A stretch of DNA of 64,000 nucleotides from Scenedesmus sp. ARA3 (Eukaryota; Chlorophyta; Chlorophyceae; Sphaeropleales; Scenedesmaceae). This document shows, in pieces, positions 44,384 to 55,624 of this stretch. The notes under the pieces were generated by a model. That model saw nothing but the letters and a program-made list of their open reading frames with translations, ran no database searches and was not told where the DNA came from. The position numbers were made by a program, and so were the translations under genes. How positions within the stretch are numbered: the stretch's first letter is position 1; every line of letters begins with the position of its first letter. The stretch lies in contig RWJK01001901.1 of NCBI GenBank assembly GCA_004335835.1, positions 1-64,000 of the forward strand, written 5' to 3'.

Positions 44384-46901
44384 TCAACCAGCAACATGCT
44401 GCAGGACATCACTGACTGTGCTCAGCAGCAGCTGAAGATCGTGCTTGCTGGACAGCCGGTGGTCCCCATCTTTCACCAGCGTCAGTGCCATGTCCCTTGC
44501 AGGAAGCTGCTCAAACAGCTGCTCCGAGGTGGCGACTGGCACCGTGTCATCCTGCACCACAGATAGGTAGAAGCATGACATTCATGCTTAGCAGCCCTGC
44601 TACTTGCTCTGCTGGTGCCACTGGCTATCCATGCAGTTGTATGACACGTGGTTGCTCCATGCCCACGGCTGCCAGCACAGTTGGTGACTGTGAAACCCTA
44701 GTAACATCTGCTTCAATGCAGCTGCGCAAAGCGATCCAAAGCAAGCACACGTATGCATGCGTGAGCATCTCAAGCAAAGACAGCCGAGCTGGCCACAGCA
44801 ACAGCAACAGTCCTGCGCACCCACCTGCACCCCATGCAGTATCCGCACGGGGCAGGACACCTGCAGCTGCTGCAGCTTGTCCAGCAGCAGGAAGGGCTTT
44901 GCTGCTTCAAAGAACTGCAGCTTCACCATGATCTGGCCATCATCCATATAATTGCTGTCCAAAGATACACGGCCCTGCGCAACAAGCACATTTTGGCTGT
45001 TGCTTCGGTATGCTTGGCCGTTGGAGAGCCAATGACAAGTTGACTGGGCAAAGAAAGCGACCGGAAGCACAGCACAATCGTTATGCTCCCTATGCAATTT
45101 GCAGTGACGCCCTGCTTTACGCAAATGCAATACACTGCTGGTGCTGCCGGCGTCTCATACTGTGGCGTGTAGTAGCTGGTATCACAACAAGAGTGACCGG
45201 CAGCTGCTGAGATCCTGACTTGCAACGCACAGCAACATTCACGTTGCTGAACTTGCACACGCTGCAAGTCAGCACATGCAATTCACTAGGCCTGTTAACC
45301 TACTGACCGTTTGCTGCGCCTGCTGCTGCTGCTCTTCGCTCAGCGCTCGCCAGAACTGCTGCGTGATGTCCAGCGCTGGCGCCACCAGCACCAGGCCAGC
45401 CACCTGCTGCGGCTGCTCGACTGCCAGGTGCAGCGCTTGCCAGCCGCCAAAGCTGCTGCCTGCGGTTTGACGGCAAACACGTTAATAGTAGCTGTTTAAA
45501 CACCAGCCATGCTGCGGCTGCTCCACTGCCAAGTGCAGCGCCTGCCAGCCGCCAAAGCTGCTGCCTGCGGTTTGACGGCCAACAAGTTTGCTGATTCACA
45601 CCAGCCACGTGTGCTGGTGGTGTGCACAGCATGCAGCAAGGGGTGCGGTGCATGCCACTTGCTTCACAGCAGCCCAACTTGCAGCATGCTTGCCCTGCAC
45701 AGGGGACAGCTGATGTCACTGCTTACAAATGCGCAGGCTCTAGTGCATGCCTACCTACAAGGATGTGCCGCTTGCAGGGTGCCAGTGACATGGCAGCTAG
45801 GGCGTCTTGGTACCAGTGCGAGATGTCTGTGTCCTCAAATTTGTCAGATGAGCTGCATGTGGCAGCAGCCGCAGCAGCAGCGATGCGCAGCAACAGAGCT
45901 TCACAGAGCGCCAGCATACTCCACATAAAGAAAGCAGCACTTGGCTGCTTGGCTGGGAGTTAGGCTCCCTGGGAAGTGCCCTGGTGTTGCATGTAATGCA
46001 GCAGTATGCACACTTCTGTACATTTCAATCCAAATACCTGCTGCCTTGCCACTCTGAGTGCCCGCTGTTGGCATCAGGCTTCAAGTTGTGTCGCAAAGAA
46101 GGTAGCACCGCTGAGCACTGTGCGATAGCAGTGCTGTGCTGTGTTGTGCGGCTATGGCCACGCATACAGCTGCCTGCCTTCCTGTGAAGATGCAGAAGCT
46201 GCATAAGGCACTGCGTTTTATATGTTACGACTGAATGTGGAGCCGTACGGACGCGTCCATTGATGTGTGAACACACCTGCCATGGCCCCTGGCATCATAA
46301 CAGAGGTAGCCAAAGCCGTGCTGCTGCGCACGCTGCTCCAGGGCTCTGGCTTTGGTGCTGCATGCGCAAGTGGCGGACACCAGCTCAGATCTGTGCAGTG
46401 CCCAGGTCATGCACACGCATGTTGGCCATTGCACCTGCACTAAATGAGCCGCAAACAGAGAAGCGAGCGACTCCACTGCTGAGATTCCTGCAAGTACAAG
46501 CAAGCTGGCAAAGGTAGTATTGACCTGGCTGTTGCGAGCCGGAAGTGTGATGAAACGCTTGTACAATGCACACGTGCAGTGCTCTGTGCAAGGCATGTGC
46601 AGCCACCCAGCGTACCATGGCACATGCTGTGCTCGTCATTCAACTACGAAGCTTCGTAAACTTAAGTTTGCACGAGTGCTCACCCGCTCATGTCACTGCA
46701 TAGTCCGTGCAGAAAGATTACATCCACGTCGGTTTGGATCCTTGGAGCTGTTACACGATAGGCAATTTGGCCTGCACCCGGCAGCTCATGACGCAACTGC
46801 CTGGTACTGCCTTCAGCTGATGTGGCAGCAGCAGATGATGCTGCCATCCTCAATCTGCTGATGCTGTTGCTATTGAACCTGAACAACGCGCGATGCAGCA
46901 T
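44384..46901 (-). CDS. ABHD10: Alpha/beta hydrolase, ABHD10-like, probably mitochondrial
   Basis: Serine hydrolase; animal ABHD10 acts on S-acyl proteins and acyl-glucuronides in mitochondria. Exons in gene order: 46901-46684, 46357-46277, 45852-45755, 45459-45308, 44974-44825, 44551-44384; in phase, 288 aa. The N-terminus MLHRALFRFNSNSISRLRM is Arg/Ser-rich with no acidic residue, typical of a mitochondrial presequence. Motifs: VIFLHGLCSDMSG (oxyanion region), FGYLCYDARGHG, KFEDTDISHWYQDAL, ILVGSSFGGWQALHLA (nucleophile Ser in GxSxGG), GLVLVAPALD, DDTVPVATSEQLFEQL (Asp) and VKDGDHRLSS (His). The set and its spacing match ABHD10 better than generic hydrolases; the substrate is inference. It is divergent from CYP97A. 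Confidence 0.88.
45509..45578 (-). repeat. Copy of the ABHD10-like nucleophile-elbow exon start
   Basis: Repeats the acceptor and codons GSSFGGWQALHLAVEQPQ (functional at 45459-45400), about 107 bp upstream in the preceding intron, then diverges. A near-identical AACCGCAG acceptor is retained. Confidence 0.9.
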
Positions 46902-47324
46902 GTGTTCAGCAGTTCTAGGTCCTCGCTTGAGCCTCCTGCAGCTAACTCTGAGGTAAGGTGCAGTCTGAAGTCACAGCAGTGGCAGTGGCAGTGAACTCGG
47001 TTACCGAGATCACCAAGCGATTGTACAGTGTTTCGTAATACCAGGTCACAGCTTATTGTTGTTATATTGCGCGTGAGAAGCACTGTTTGTAGGGAAGCAC
47101 TGTTGCCCATGTGGTACACGTCGACAGTCACCTCTTGACAGATCTGTCAGTCAAAGTTAGACGCGCACCTTGAGCGAAAAGCATCGCGAAGCATACACTA
47201 GCTGTTTTCTTGGTCAATGTGCTGGGTTCTGTTGAGGCTCGCCACACACAGCTGCTCAAGAACTTGAAGTGCGAAGACAGCCACCAGGAACTTGATTTGC
47301 TTACAAACACAACAGCCAACCGCA
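46902..47324. promoter_or_regulatory. Shared upstream region of ABHD10-like (-) and CYP97A (+)
   Basis: 423 bp between divergent ATGs. No named regulatory element is recognisable. Confidence 0.6.
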
Positions 47325-50300
47325 ATGCTGCTTCAGCGGCGTCAAGTAGCTGCTGCAGCAGGCGCAGGCGCCAGCTGTTGCCCACCCAGGCCCCACAGCA
47401 GCAGCAGGACCAGCAGGCTATCAGTAGCAGCAGCAGCAGTAACAGCACGCAGGCCCTTATCCAACGGACTATCCCTGCTGCATCCTGCCCTTTTCAGCCC
47501 CAGCCTGTCACGTTTCAGCTCTTCCTGCAAGCCTCAGCAGCTACAGCAGCGCCGCAACCGCCGTGGCGTGCACACCCAGGCGTTCGACTCTGGCACAGCC
47601 CTAGGCGTCGCCCTCTTCTTCACCCCCAGCATCCTGGCAGTCATCTATGCATACTTCAAAGGCAAAGGAAACATCAGCGATGGCCTTAGCCGCATGCTCA
47701 CAGAGTTCAGCCAGGGATACTTCCAGCCTGATGTGGGCGGCAAGAACATCCCTGTGGCTCAGGGCGAGCTGTCAGACCTTGCAGGAGACGAGCCGCTGTT
47801 CAAGGCCCTGTACCAGTGGTGAGTGGTGCCAATTTTTGCCGAAGTTGCCGCTATTTGCCTTCAGCAGCAGCATTCATAACAGCAGCAGGAGCAGCCGGAG
47901 CAGCAGGAGCCGCTGTTCAAGGCACTGTACCAGTGGTGAGGGGCGCTGCTGCTTTTCACAGTTCTGCATTGGGTTTTGCAGCTGTTGAATTTTCAGCACC
48001 AGCAGCACTCACCACAGCAGCAGGAGCAGCCGTTGGGTCAGGCACGATAGCAGGCTGGGGGCTTGTGCAGGGCCCGCCTTGCAGGGGCCGCGCTGCTGAT
48101 GCTAGGCAAGGGCACTGTACCAGTGTTGAGGGGTGCTGCTTTCCTGCAAATGCGTTGTAGCTCCTTGCTTATCAGCAGCAGCAGCAGTGGGAGTTGGCTC
48201 TGAGCAGTGGATACACACGAGTTGGTGCTGTGTTGAGCCATGCAGGAGCATTAGTGAGGTTGCAGGCGGGCTTGGACTTGGACTGAACTGTGGAGCAGCA
48301 GCAGCAGCAGCAGCAAATGCAAAAGCAGCAGCAGTTGATTCTATTTGTACATGTTAGTGATTTCAGCAGCATTGGCAGCCCACCAGCACATAGTTATTTC
48401 TGTGTGCTTTTGAGAGCTGCAGGGAGCCGCTCTTGTGGCAGCTTATCAGCGGTACACTATACCAGACACAGCAGCATGAACCAGCAGCAAAATCAGCTGC
48501 CAGTGCACTGAGCATGCGACCCATGCTTGTTGTACCTCTACCAGCAACATGGCAGCAGTTGGTACATGGCAGTGCATGTACCTACTTGGCTGGCCCTGTA
48601 CACTTGGCAATCTACTCTTGCACAGCACTGCTTGATGTGTGTTTGTCGCAGTCACGTACACCTGACATGTGCTCCGTTCGCATTCAAACTGGATGTTTTT
48701 ATGGAGCTGCCTCTGAAAGCCACAACCACTTCCGGTACCCACTGCTGCATGTTCACTGGGAGCGGCGGCATGCATGCGCTGGAGCTTAGCCCCAGGCTAT
48801 GGTTTGGGTACAGGTGCACTTGACTATCGCTGAACCGCTGCTGCTGCTGCAGGTTCATTGAGAGTGGTGGCGTGTACAAGCTGGAGTTTGGGCCCAAGGC
48901 CTTCATCGTGATCTCAGACCCCGTGGTGGTGCGCTACCTGCTCAAGGTGAGGCTGTGGGGGTGGGGCTGCCTTGGTCACTCTGAAATGCTGCAGGCGGCG
49001 ATGCAGCATTATGCCTGGCCTACATACCTCATTTCCCTTTTGTAAATCGTCAGCCTGAACTGCAACTACACAAACCAGAACAACAGCCACGCTACTTGTC
49101 AAGTGTCATGTTACTGCGATATTTGCCAATACGTCTGCTTGCAACCCTGCTGAAAACCTGCAGGAAAATGCGTTCAACTACGACAAGGGTGTGCTGGCGG
49201 AGATCCTGGAGCCCATCATGGGCAAGGGCCTCATCCCAGCTGACCTGGACACCTGGCGCGTGCGCAGGTGCGCTGCCTCAGCAGGCCCCTTCCAAAAAGC
49301 ATCTGCTGTACAGGATTCAAATCCTGCAAATACACATCTGCATGCATGGCCTGAGTGCACGCATCTGCTGCCGCTTAAAGGTCGGGTTTTTGTGAGCAGC
49401 ATTGACCTTCTGCCGGCTGCATTGTGGCAGGTCTGCAGGCCCCATTTGCTTTGACCTTACAAAGCACTGCCTGCCGCACCTGAATGCATGATGCAGGCGC
49501 GCCATCGTGCCGGCCTTCCACAAGGCCTACTACGAGGCCATGGTGGCCATGTTCATGCGCTGCTCAGAGCGCTCCTGCGACAAGCTGCGCAACGCGATTG
49601 CCGCGTCCAGCGACGGCAGGTGGGCTGGCTGTCAGCTCTCTCTGTGTATGCAGATGCTGCGGCGTCCACGGTAGAACTGGGCCTTGTTGGCTCACGGAGC
49701 ATGTGTCACAGCAGCGGCACTGAGCCAGCGCATGATGTGAGGGTGGTTCATGTCGTCAGTTGCTGCGGCGGAACATGGATGGCATATTCCTCAGCCATGT
49801 CTTGTTGTTTTGCTGCTGCTTGCTTATGTTGATGATGTGTGCGGCCGCCCTGTTGTTTATGCACTACAGTGCCGTGTTGAACATGGAGGCTAAGTTCTTT
49901 AACCTCGGCCTGGACATCATTGCGCTGGCATTACCACTGCTGTCTAGTCTTTCCAGTGTCTGTAAAGACAACAAGTTGACGCATGTCATGTGTGTGTTTT
50001 TTGTGTGCTGCACTGCAGCGCGGTGGTGAACATGGAGGCTGAGTTCCTCAACCTGGGTCTGGACATCATCGGGCTGGGCGTGTTCAACTACGAGTTCGGC
50101 TCCATCACCACAGAGTCGCCCGTGATCAAGGCGGTCTATGGCGTGCTCAAGGGTGAGCGGGACGGGCAGGCGCCGCTTGTGGAGTGTTTTGCAACTGGTT
50201 GACAGGGAATTGCATTGCTGTGTGCATGTGCTGTGCATCACACAGCCTGTGATCAAGGGCGTGCTCAAGGGTGAGGAAGGACAGCGGCAGGGGTGGTGCC

Positions 50301-53300
50301 TTGTGTTATATGAACAGCTTGTAACTGCTGCGCTGCTCCAGGCTTGTGGCATGTGGTGCGCACGACCATGTGCAATGCTACGTGCGTGTGTTCAGACACA
50401 CACAGCCATCACCAACTATGCACACGGACATGGCTGGCAGGGGAGCAAGCATAACGCCGCTCAACGTGAGACATGCTTGGCTGCTGTTTACCTGTGTTGC
50501 CTGCGTAACTCACCACTTGCCACCTGCCATTCACCATCCACCACCTGGCTACCTGACACATGCAGAGGCGGAGCACCGCTCCATCTTTTACATCCCCTAC
50601 TGGAACATGTCACTGCACAACTTCACATTTAAACGCTAACCAAAAACCCCCTTCACCCTGACACATGCAGAGGCTGAGCACCGCTCCACCTTCTACATCC
50701 CCTACTGGAACGTGCCGCTGCTGCGCGCCATCGTGCCGCGCCAGCGCGCGTTTGCTGCCGACATCAAGGTCATCAACGAGTGCCTGGACGGCCTCATCCT
50801 GCAGGCGCGCGCAGTCAGCGAGCAGCTGGACGAAGAGGTGCTGCAGAACAGGGACTACAGCACGGTGAGTGTGGGTGTAGCAGCTTGCATGGCATCAAGC
50901 GAAACTCTTACGAACCTTGCGAAACTGCCTGTGTGCCTTTGTTCAAACTGGCCCAGGTCCTTCTGTTTGTGTACCGCTGCAAGTCCAAGATCCGTCTGGC
51001 TGCTGCTGCTGCTGCTGCTGCTGCAGCTGTCTGACCCCAGCCTGCTGCGCTTCCTGGTGGACATGCGCGGCGCAGACCCTGACGACAAGCAGCTGCGCGA
51101 CGACCTCATGACCATGCTCATCGCAGGTGCGTGCGTATGGGTATGGGTGTGGGTGTATCTTCGGTGCTCGCAGCTCTGTAGTTGCAGACGCCGCATGCAC
51201 TTGGCGTCAAATTTTGAGTTGCAGCGCACGTCTGCCCATGTGTGTGCATCTCTTGTGTTGATTAGCAGGGTAATGACGGGGTCCTCTCAACCCACTCGTG
51301 CCAGTGGCGCATTACTTTGCCGTGCCGCTTGAAGCACAATGCAGACGGATCTGCAGCTGCGCAGCAGCACGTGTCTGCTCACCTCACGTTGAACACTAGC
51401 TGCGCTCCTGCTGCCTCAACACTTGGGCCCTGCTACATGCGCGGCATGCAGTGGATCATGTGCTTTGCCAACGGCTACGCTGCCACGTGGCTGGCACTTA
51501 TCACCTGCTGCCGCTGCTGCTGCTGCTGATGCTTCTTCTGCTGCCCCTGCCGGGTGCAGGCCACGAGACGACTGCCGCAGTGCTGACGTGGGCGCTGTTC
51601 TGCGTGGTGCAGAACCCCCAGGTGGAGGCGCGGCTGCTGGCAGAGATTGATGCAGTGATTGGGGACAGGGACCCAGGTGGGTCACTAGGCTGTGCCGTAT
51701 CATGTTGTGTTGAGTTATGTGTGGTGCAGAACCCTGAGGTGCAGGTGCGGCTGCTGGCAGAGTTTGAGTGCGGTGGTGGGAGACAGGGCACCAGGTGGGC
51801 CACGATGCTGTGATATGCTGGGCTGTGCTTTGTTATGTAATGGTGTGGTGTGTTCTGCGTGGTGCAGAACCTTGACGTGGAGGCGTGGCTACTGGCAGAG
51901 ATTGACACAGTGATCGGGGACAGGGACCCAGGTGGGTCACGATGCTGTGATATGTTGTGCTATGCTATGTTGTGTGATGGTGTGTTCTGTGTGGTGCAGA
52001 ACCCTCAGGTGGAGGTGCGGCTGCTGGCAGAGATTGACGCAGTAGTGCGGAGACAGGCGCCAGGTGCGTCACCATGCTGTGTTGTGTTGTGTTGTGTTGT
52101 GTTGTGTTGTGTTGTGTTGTGTTGTGTTATGCTATGCTATATTGTGTTTTGCATTTGCCCTCATGACACGTCTACCTGCCATGGTAGGCAGCACAACGGT
52201 GATGCCTTGTGCAAAGAACCGCAACCCCATGCATGCGCATCTTCACCCACCCTCATGCAAATTATGTACTTACCCCACCCACAGGCCTGGAGGACATCAA
52301 GGCCCTATCCTACACCCGCGCCACGCTCGCTGAGTCCCTCCGCCTCTACCCGCAGCCGCCGCTGCTCATCAGACGCGCCCTCAGCGAAGACACGCTGCCT
52401 CCCGGCCTCAACGGCGACCCCAACGGCTACCCGATTGGCAAGGGTGCTGACCTGTTCATCAGCGTGTGGAACCTGCACCACAGCCCGCACCTGTGGAAGG
52501 AGCCGGAGCTGTTCCGGCCGGAGCGCTTTGAGGAGGTGTACACAAATGACGCGTTTGGCGGCAAGTGGGCAGGTGAGCGATAGGCAGAGGGCTTTGAAAT
52601 TACAAGCAGGTTGGGGACAAGTGGCCAGATGGGCTTGCATGGCCGGGTGGCAGGGAGAGGTGTCAGGATGCTGCTGTTGCTTCTGCTGCCGCCGCCAGGC
52701 TACCAGCCTGAGGCGGGGCGTGGCGCGCTGTACCCCAGCGAGTTGCATTTTTGTCCTTACTGCTGCTGCTGCTGTTGCTGCTGCCACTTAACAAGACAGG
52801 CTACCAGCCTGAGGCGGGGCGTGGCGCGCTGTTCCCCAACGAGGTGGCTGCCTATTCTCACTGCTGCTGCTGCTGCTGCTGTTTCTGTCAACAACCAGCC
52901 TGAGGCCGGGCGTGGCGCGCTGTACCCAAACGAGGTGGCTGCCTTCTCTCACTGCTGCTGCTGCTGCTGCCGCTGCTGCTGCTGTTCCTTGTAACTGCAC
53001 AGGCTACCAGCCGGAGGCCGGGCGTGGCGCGCTGTACCCCAACGAGGTGGCATCTGATTTTGCGTTCATTCCCTTTGGCGGCGGCGCGCGCAAGTGCGTG
53101 GGCGACCAGTTTGCGCTGTTTGAGGCCACCGTGGCGCTGGCCATGCTGCTGCGGCGCTTCAACTTCCGGCTGGCGGTGCCAGCAGAGCAGGTGGGGCGGC
53201 TGTGTATGTTTCGGCTGTGCTTGGGAGATCTGCTGCATGTTCTTCACCGCGCTGCATGTGTGTACCTGTGTGTGTGGCGTGCTGCATCAGGCCACAGTGA

Positions 53301-53657
53301 TTTTAGAACTTCAATACTCTAGAACTCTGCTTTGCTTGGCTTGCTGACATATCAAGCAGTGGTGCAGCCAAACCCCTTGTGTTGCAGCCAAACCGGGTAT
53401 ATCCCATGCTCATGCTGTACAGCAGGGTACTTTACGCACTCACACCAGTAAGCAAGCTCGTCTGATGTGTTGCGTGCTGACATGCTGGTTGGCTGCTGGC
53501 GCAACGCACTGCTGCTTGTGCGTTGCAGGTGGGCATGGCCACGGGCGCGACCATCCACACTGCCAACGGCATGATGATGCGGGTGACGCCGCGCCAGGCG
53601 GCAGCCGGGCAGCAGCAGCAGCAGCAGCAGCAGGAGACGGCCGCAGCTACAGTATAG
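47325..53657 (+). CDS. CYP97A: Cytochrome P450 CYP97A, plastid carotene beta-ring hydroxylase
   Basis: Hydroxylates beta-rings of carotenes on the route to lutein and zeaxanthin (plant LUT5). Exons: 47325-47818, 48853-48946, 49164-49267, 49497-49619, 50019-50152, 50671-50864, 51027-51126, 51560-51676, 52285-52572, 53003-53190, 53529-53657; all in phase, 654 aa. ATG 47325 starts a Ser/Arg/Ala-rich chloroplast transit peptide ([15 protein letters not shown]). CYP97 core: [55 protein letters not shown]-helix [22 protein letters not shown] (ExxR), PERF motif FRPERF, and heme-binding [13 protein letters not shown] with the axial Cys. It ends in a short polyGln tail. At least six exon edges have truncated tandem copies in neighbouring introns. 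Confidence 0.97.
47785..48132 (+). repeat. Copies of the CYP97A exon 1 end with donor
   Basis: The codons [10 protein letters not shown] plus GTGAG at 47788-47823 recur at 47901-47940 (GAGCCGCTGTTCAAGGCACTG..GTGAGG). A shorter form (GGCACTGTACCAGTG, donor changed to TTGAGG) lies at 48106-48132. Confidence 0.85.
48743..48810 (+). repeat. Degenerate copy of the CYP97A exon 2 acceptor and start
   Basis: TGCTGCATGTTCACTGGGAG and the following bases align with the exon 2 start TGCTGCAGGTTCATTGAGAG. The AG acceptor is lost and the copy is about 25 percent diverged. Confidence 0.78.
49865..50280 (+). repeat. Copies at both edges of CYP97A exon 5
   Basis: Upstream, 49868-49935 repeats the acceptor and [18 protein letters not shown] (functional [18 protein letters not shown] from 50019). 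Downstream, 50246-50276 repeats VIKGVLKG with donor GTGAGG (functional end at 50152). Confidence 0.88.
50561..50638 (+). repeat. Copy of the CYP97A exon 6 acceptor and start
   Basis: ACACATGCAG plus codons [14 protein letters not shown], about 110 bp before the functional exon start at 50671 ([14 protein letters not shown]). It then runs into a stop. Confidence 0.92.
51600..52070 (+). repeat. Four tandem copies of the CYP97A exon 8 end with donor
   Basis: The block [18 protein letters not shown] to DRDPG plus GTGGGTCAC occurs at 51600-51690 (functional), 51716-51805, 51856-51940 and 51991-52070. The period is about 135 bp and each unit includes the first ~55 bp of intron. Later copies carry missense changes; the last leads into a TTGTG repeat. 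Confidence 0.94.
52077..52128. repeat. (TTGTG)n pentanucleotide repeat
   Basis: About ten perfect TTGTG units in CYP97A intron 8, immediately after the last exon-edge copy. The copies themselves contain shorter GTTGTG runs, so it probably expanded from them. Confidence 0.95.
52690..53060 (+). repeat. Four copies of the CYP97A exon 10 acceptor and start
   Basis: CAG plus codons [10 protein letters not shown](Y/F)P(N/S)E begin at 52700, 52800 and about 52898 (acceptor lost, CAACAACC) and at 53003 (functional). The period is about 100 bp and the copies are separated by CTG runs. Confidence 0.94.
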
Positions 53658-55624
53658 GAGCAGCAAGACTAGCGGCTGTGATACAAGCAGTTCTCTTGCA
53701 GGGCATGGGACTCCAGAATGCAACAGCAGGGAGCAAAAGCATGCATTGGCATCCGAGTGCCGATTTGCTGCTGCCCCACCCTTTGACCTGCACTTGTGTA
53801 CTGCATCTGGAGTTGAGTCCTGCCAAGTGTGATGTGTCCTGACTGTGTTACTGATGCTACGGTAACATCAATCTGGGCATGCACTGCTGACACTCCTTGG
53901 TGGCCGCGACTGAAAAATGCATGGCTCCAATTGTGATGCTGAGCATTGCCGCTGCATATTGCAGAGACAGGTTGCACCTGTATGCTGCTTGCAGCAACCA
54001 CGTCATCATCAGTGGCTTGCACTGCAAGGCTTGCAGATCAGCTGTGACAGGCATAGCCTGCATTGCATAGTGTGCCGATCTGGGCAACCCGTGGTACTGC
54101 CTTTTTCGGCAAGCTTGCCACAGCGAGCTGCTGCTAATGGAGACATGCCAATCATGATGGCAGCTTGTTGGGAGTGCAGTGCTGGTGATTGTTGGGCAGA
54201 AGTGTCGCTGTGGCTAGATGTCTGCAGCATACACCACAGCTCATCCTTGGATGCAGCGTTGCATGTGCGACACATTTTGTGACGGGGGCAACGCTTGCTG
54301 CCAGCATTACGCTTGCACAAGATGTGTCTGCAGAAAGCTTGTGGTTGTACTGCTTGTACTACATAGTTTGGATGCATCAGTGGTTCACTTGTCCTCGTGT
54401 CAGCGCTACTTGTGTATGTTGCACAATGCCAAGCGCAGCCAGTTACAGCTGGCATCCTGCTCTGGGCGACTGACCACCAGCCGCGGCGGCATTGTTTCAG
54501 CCTGCCTCCAGATCTGGAAATTGTGCATTGGGCGCCAGGCACAGCCTGCCATTCTGGCATGAGCTGGCCTACAGGCACCTGTAGATGGCTTGCTGTTAAT
54601 GTGCTGCAGGTATGACGATTTGGAAGTTATCACTGGGCCATGCTGCCACTGGGCAGTCACTGCACTGCACGGTGCTGGGCCAGCAGGACACATGCATACT
54701 ACACCTTGCTGTGTCGTGGTCGTCTGTGTTAGTCACCAGACAAAGCTTTGCATCTCAGCGTGCCCAGATCTCACGCTTTGAAAGGCTTCGAGGCGGGTAG
54801 GAAGCATATATGTGTGCTCGGGTAGCGCCACCAACGGCGCGTCATCAGGTGTAAGATGGCAATGATACCACATGCCTGCTGCTGTTTCGTACTGACTAAA
54901 CCTTAATCTGTACAGTAATCAGCACGTGTTTGCATCACGGCTTGCGAAGGAGGATGGAAGATGGAGAGCCGCGCGATTATGCCATGTGGACCTTTCACCC
55001 GCAGCCAGCATCAGCATCGACGCAAAATTGGTGCGGAGAGAAGTAACTTGCACTATGTGTATCAGACGCAGTTTTGGTATACGCTGAGTGCGTTTTCAAT
55101 CGTAATCCGCATCGTGATTGATGAATAACCCTGAGGATACCACTGCACAGGGCATATTACCACTGCGATACATACTCTTTGAACCTTTTCAGTGTTGGTT
55201 TTACTACTTTCAGGCTTTCACAGCTGCAGCCAGTTCAGTATAATCTACCAGTGGCTCGCTGCAACTGCAGTTTCGGTCTCGAAAGCATTCACATAAAGTT
55301 TACACACGCAAGCTAAAAGGTTCAGCTCGTCTGCTGCTGTGTTGCTTGACCAAACACAAAGAAGGCGGGCCGATACCCACTGGCACCCTTTTCGGACGCT
55401 GGCTGCTGCGTGCAGCACATGTTGGAGGTCCACAGTGGCAGGGATCGCCTTGTACAGGTATGGGTGCACGCTCGTTGCTTGAGTTGCGATGGCTGACGCA
55501 ATGTCGGGGGATCCTTGCCAAGTGTATGCTGCATCTAGTCACCACTCTCATAACCGCTTGGATTTCGAGAGGTATGGGCACCAGAGCCAACTATGCTTCT
55601 GCTTTGTAGCAGCTGCAATTGCAG
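53658..55624. other. CYP97A 3' region and unresolved upstream of the next gene
   Basis: About 2 kb with no homology I can recognise. The first exon or exons of the following gene must lie here but I could not identify them; an exon-like SFASQRAQISRFERLRGG frame at 54744-54800 is suggestive only. Confidence 0.45.

Noticed and set aside
49310..49330. tRNA B-box-like AGGATTCAAATCCTG
   Set aside because: It has one base too many for the B-box consensus, and no cloverleaf or A-box is found around it.
51700..52070. CRISPR-like array
   Set aside because: The repeats are diverged exon fragments with coding character inside a eukaryotic intron, with no constant repeat and unique spacer pattern.
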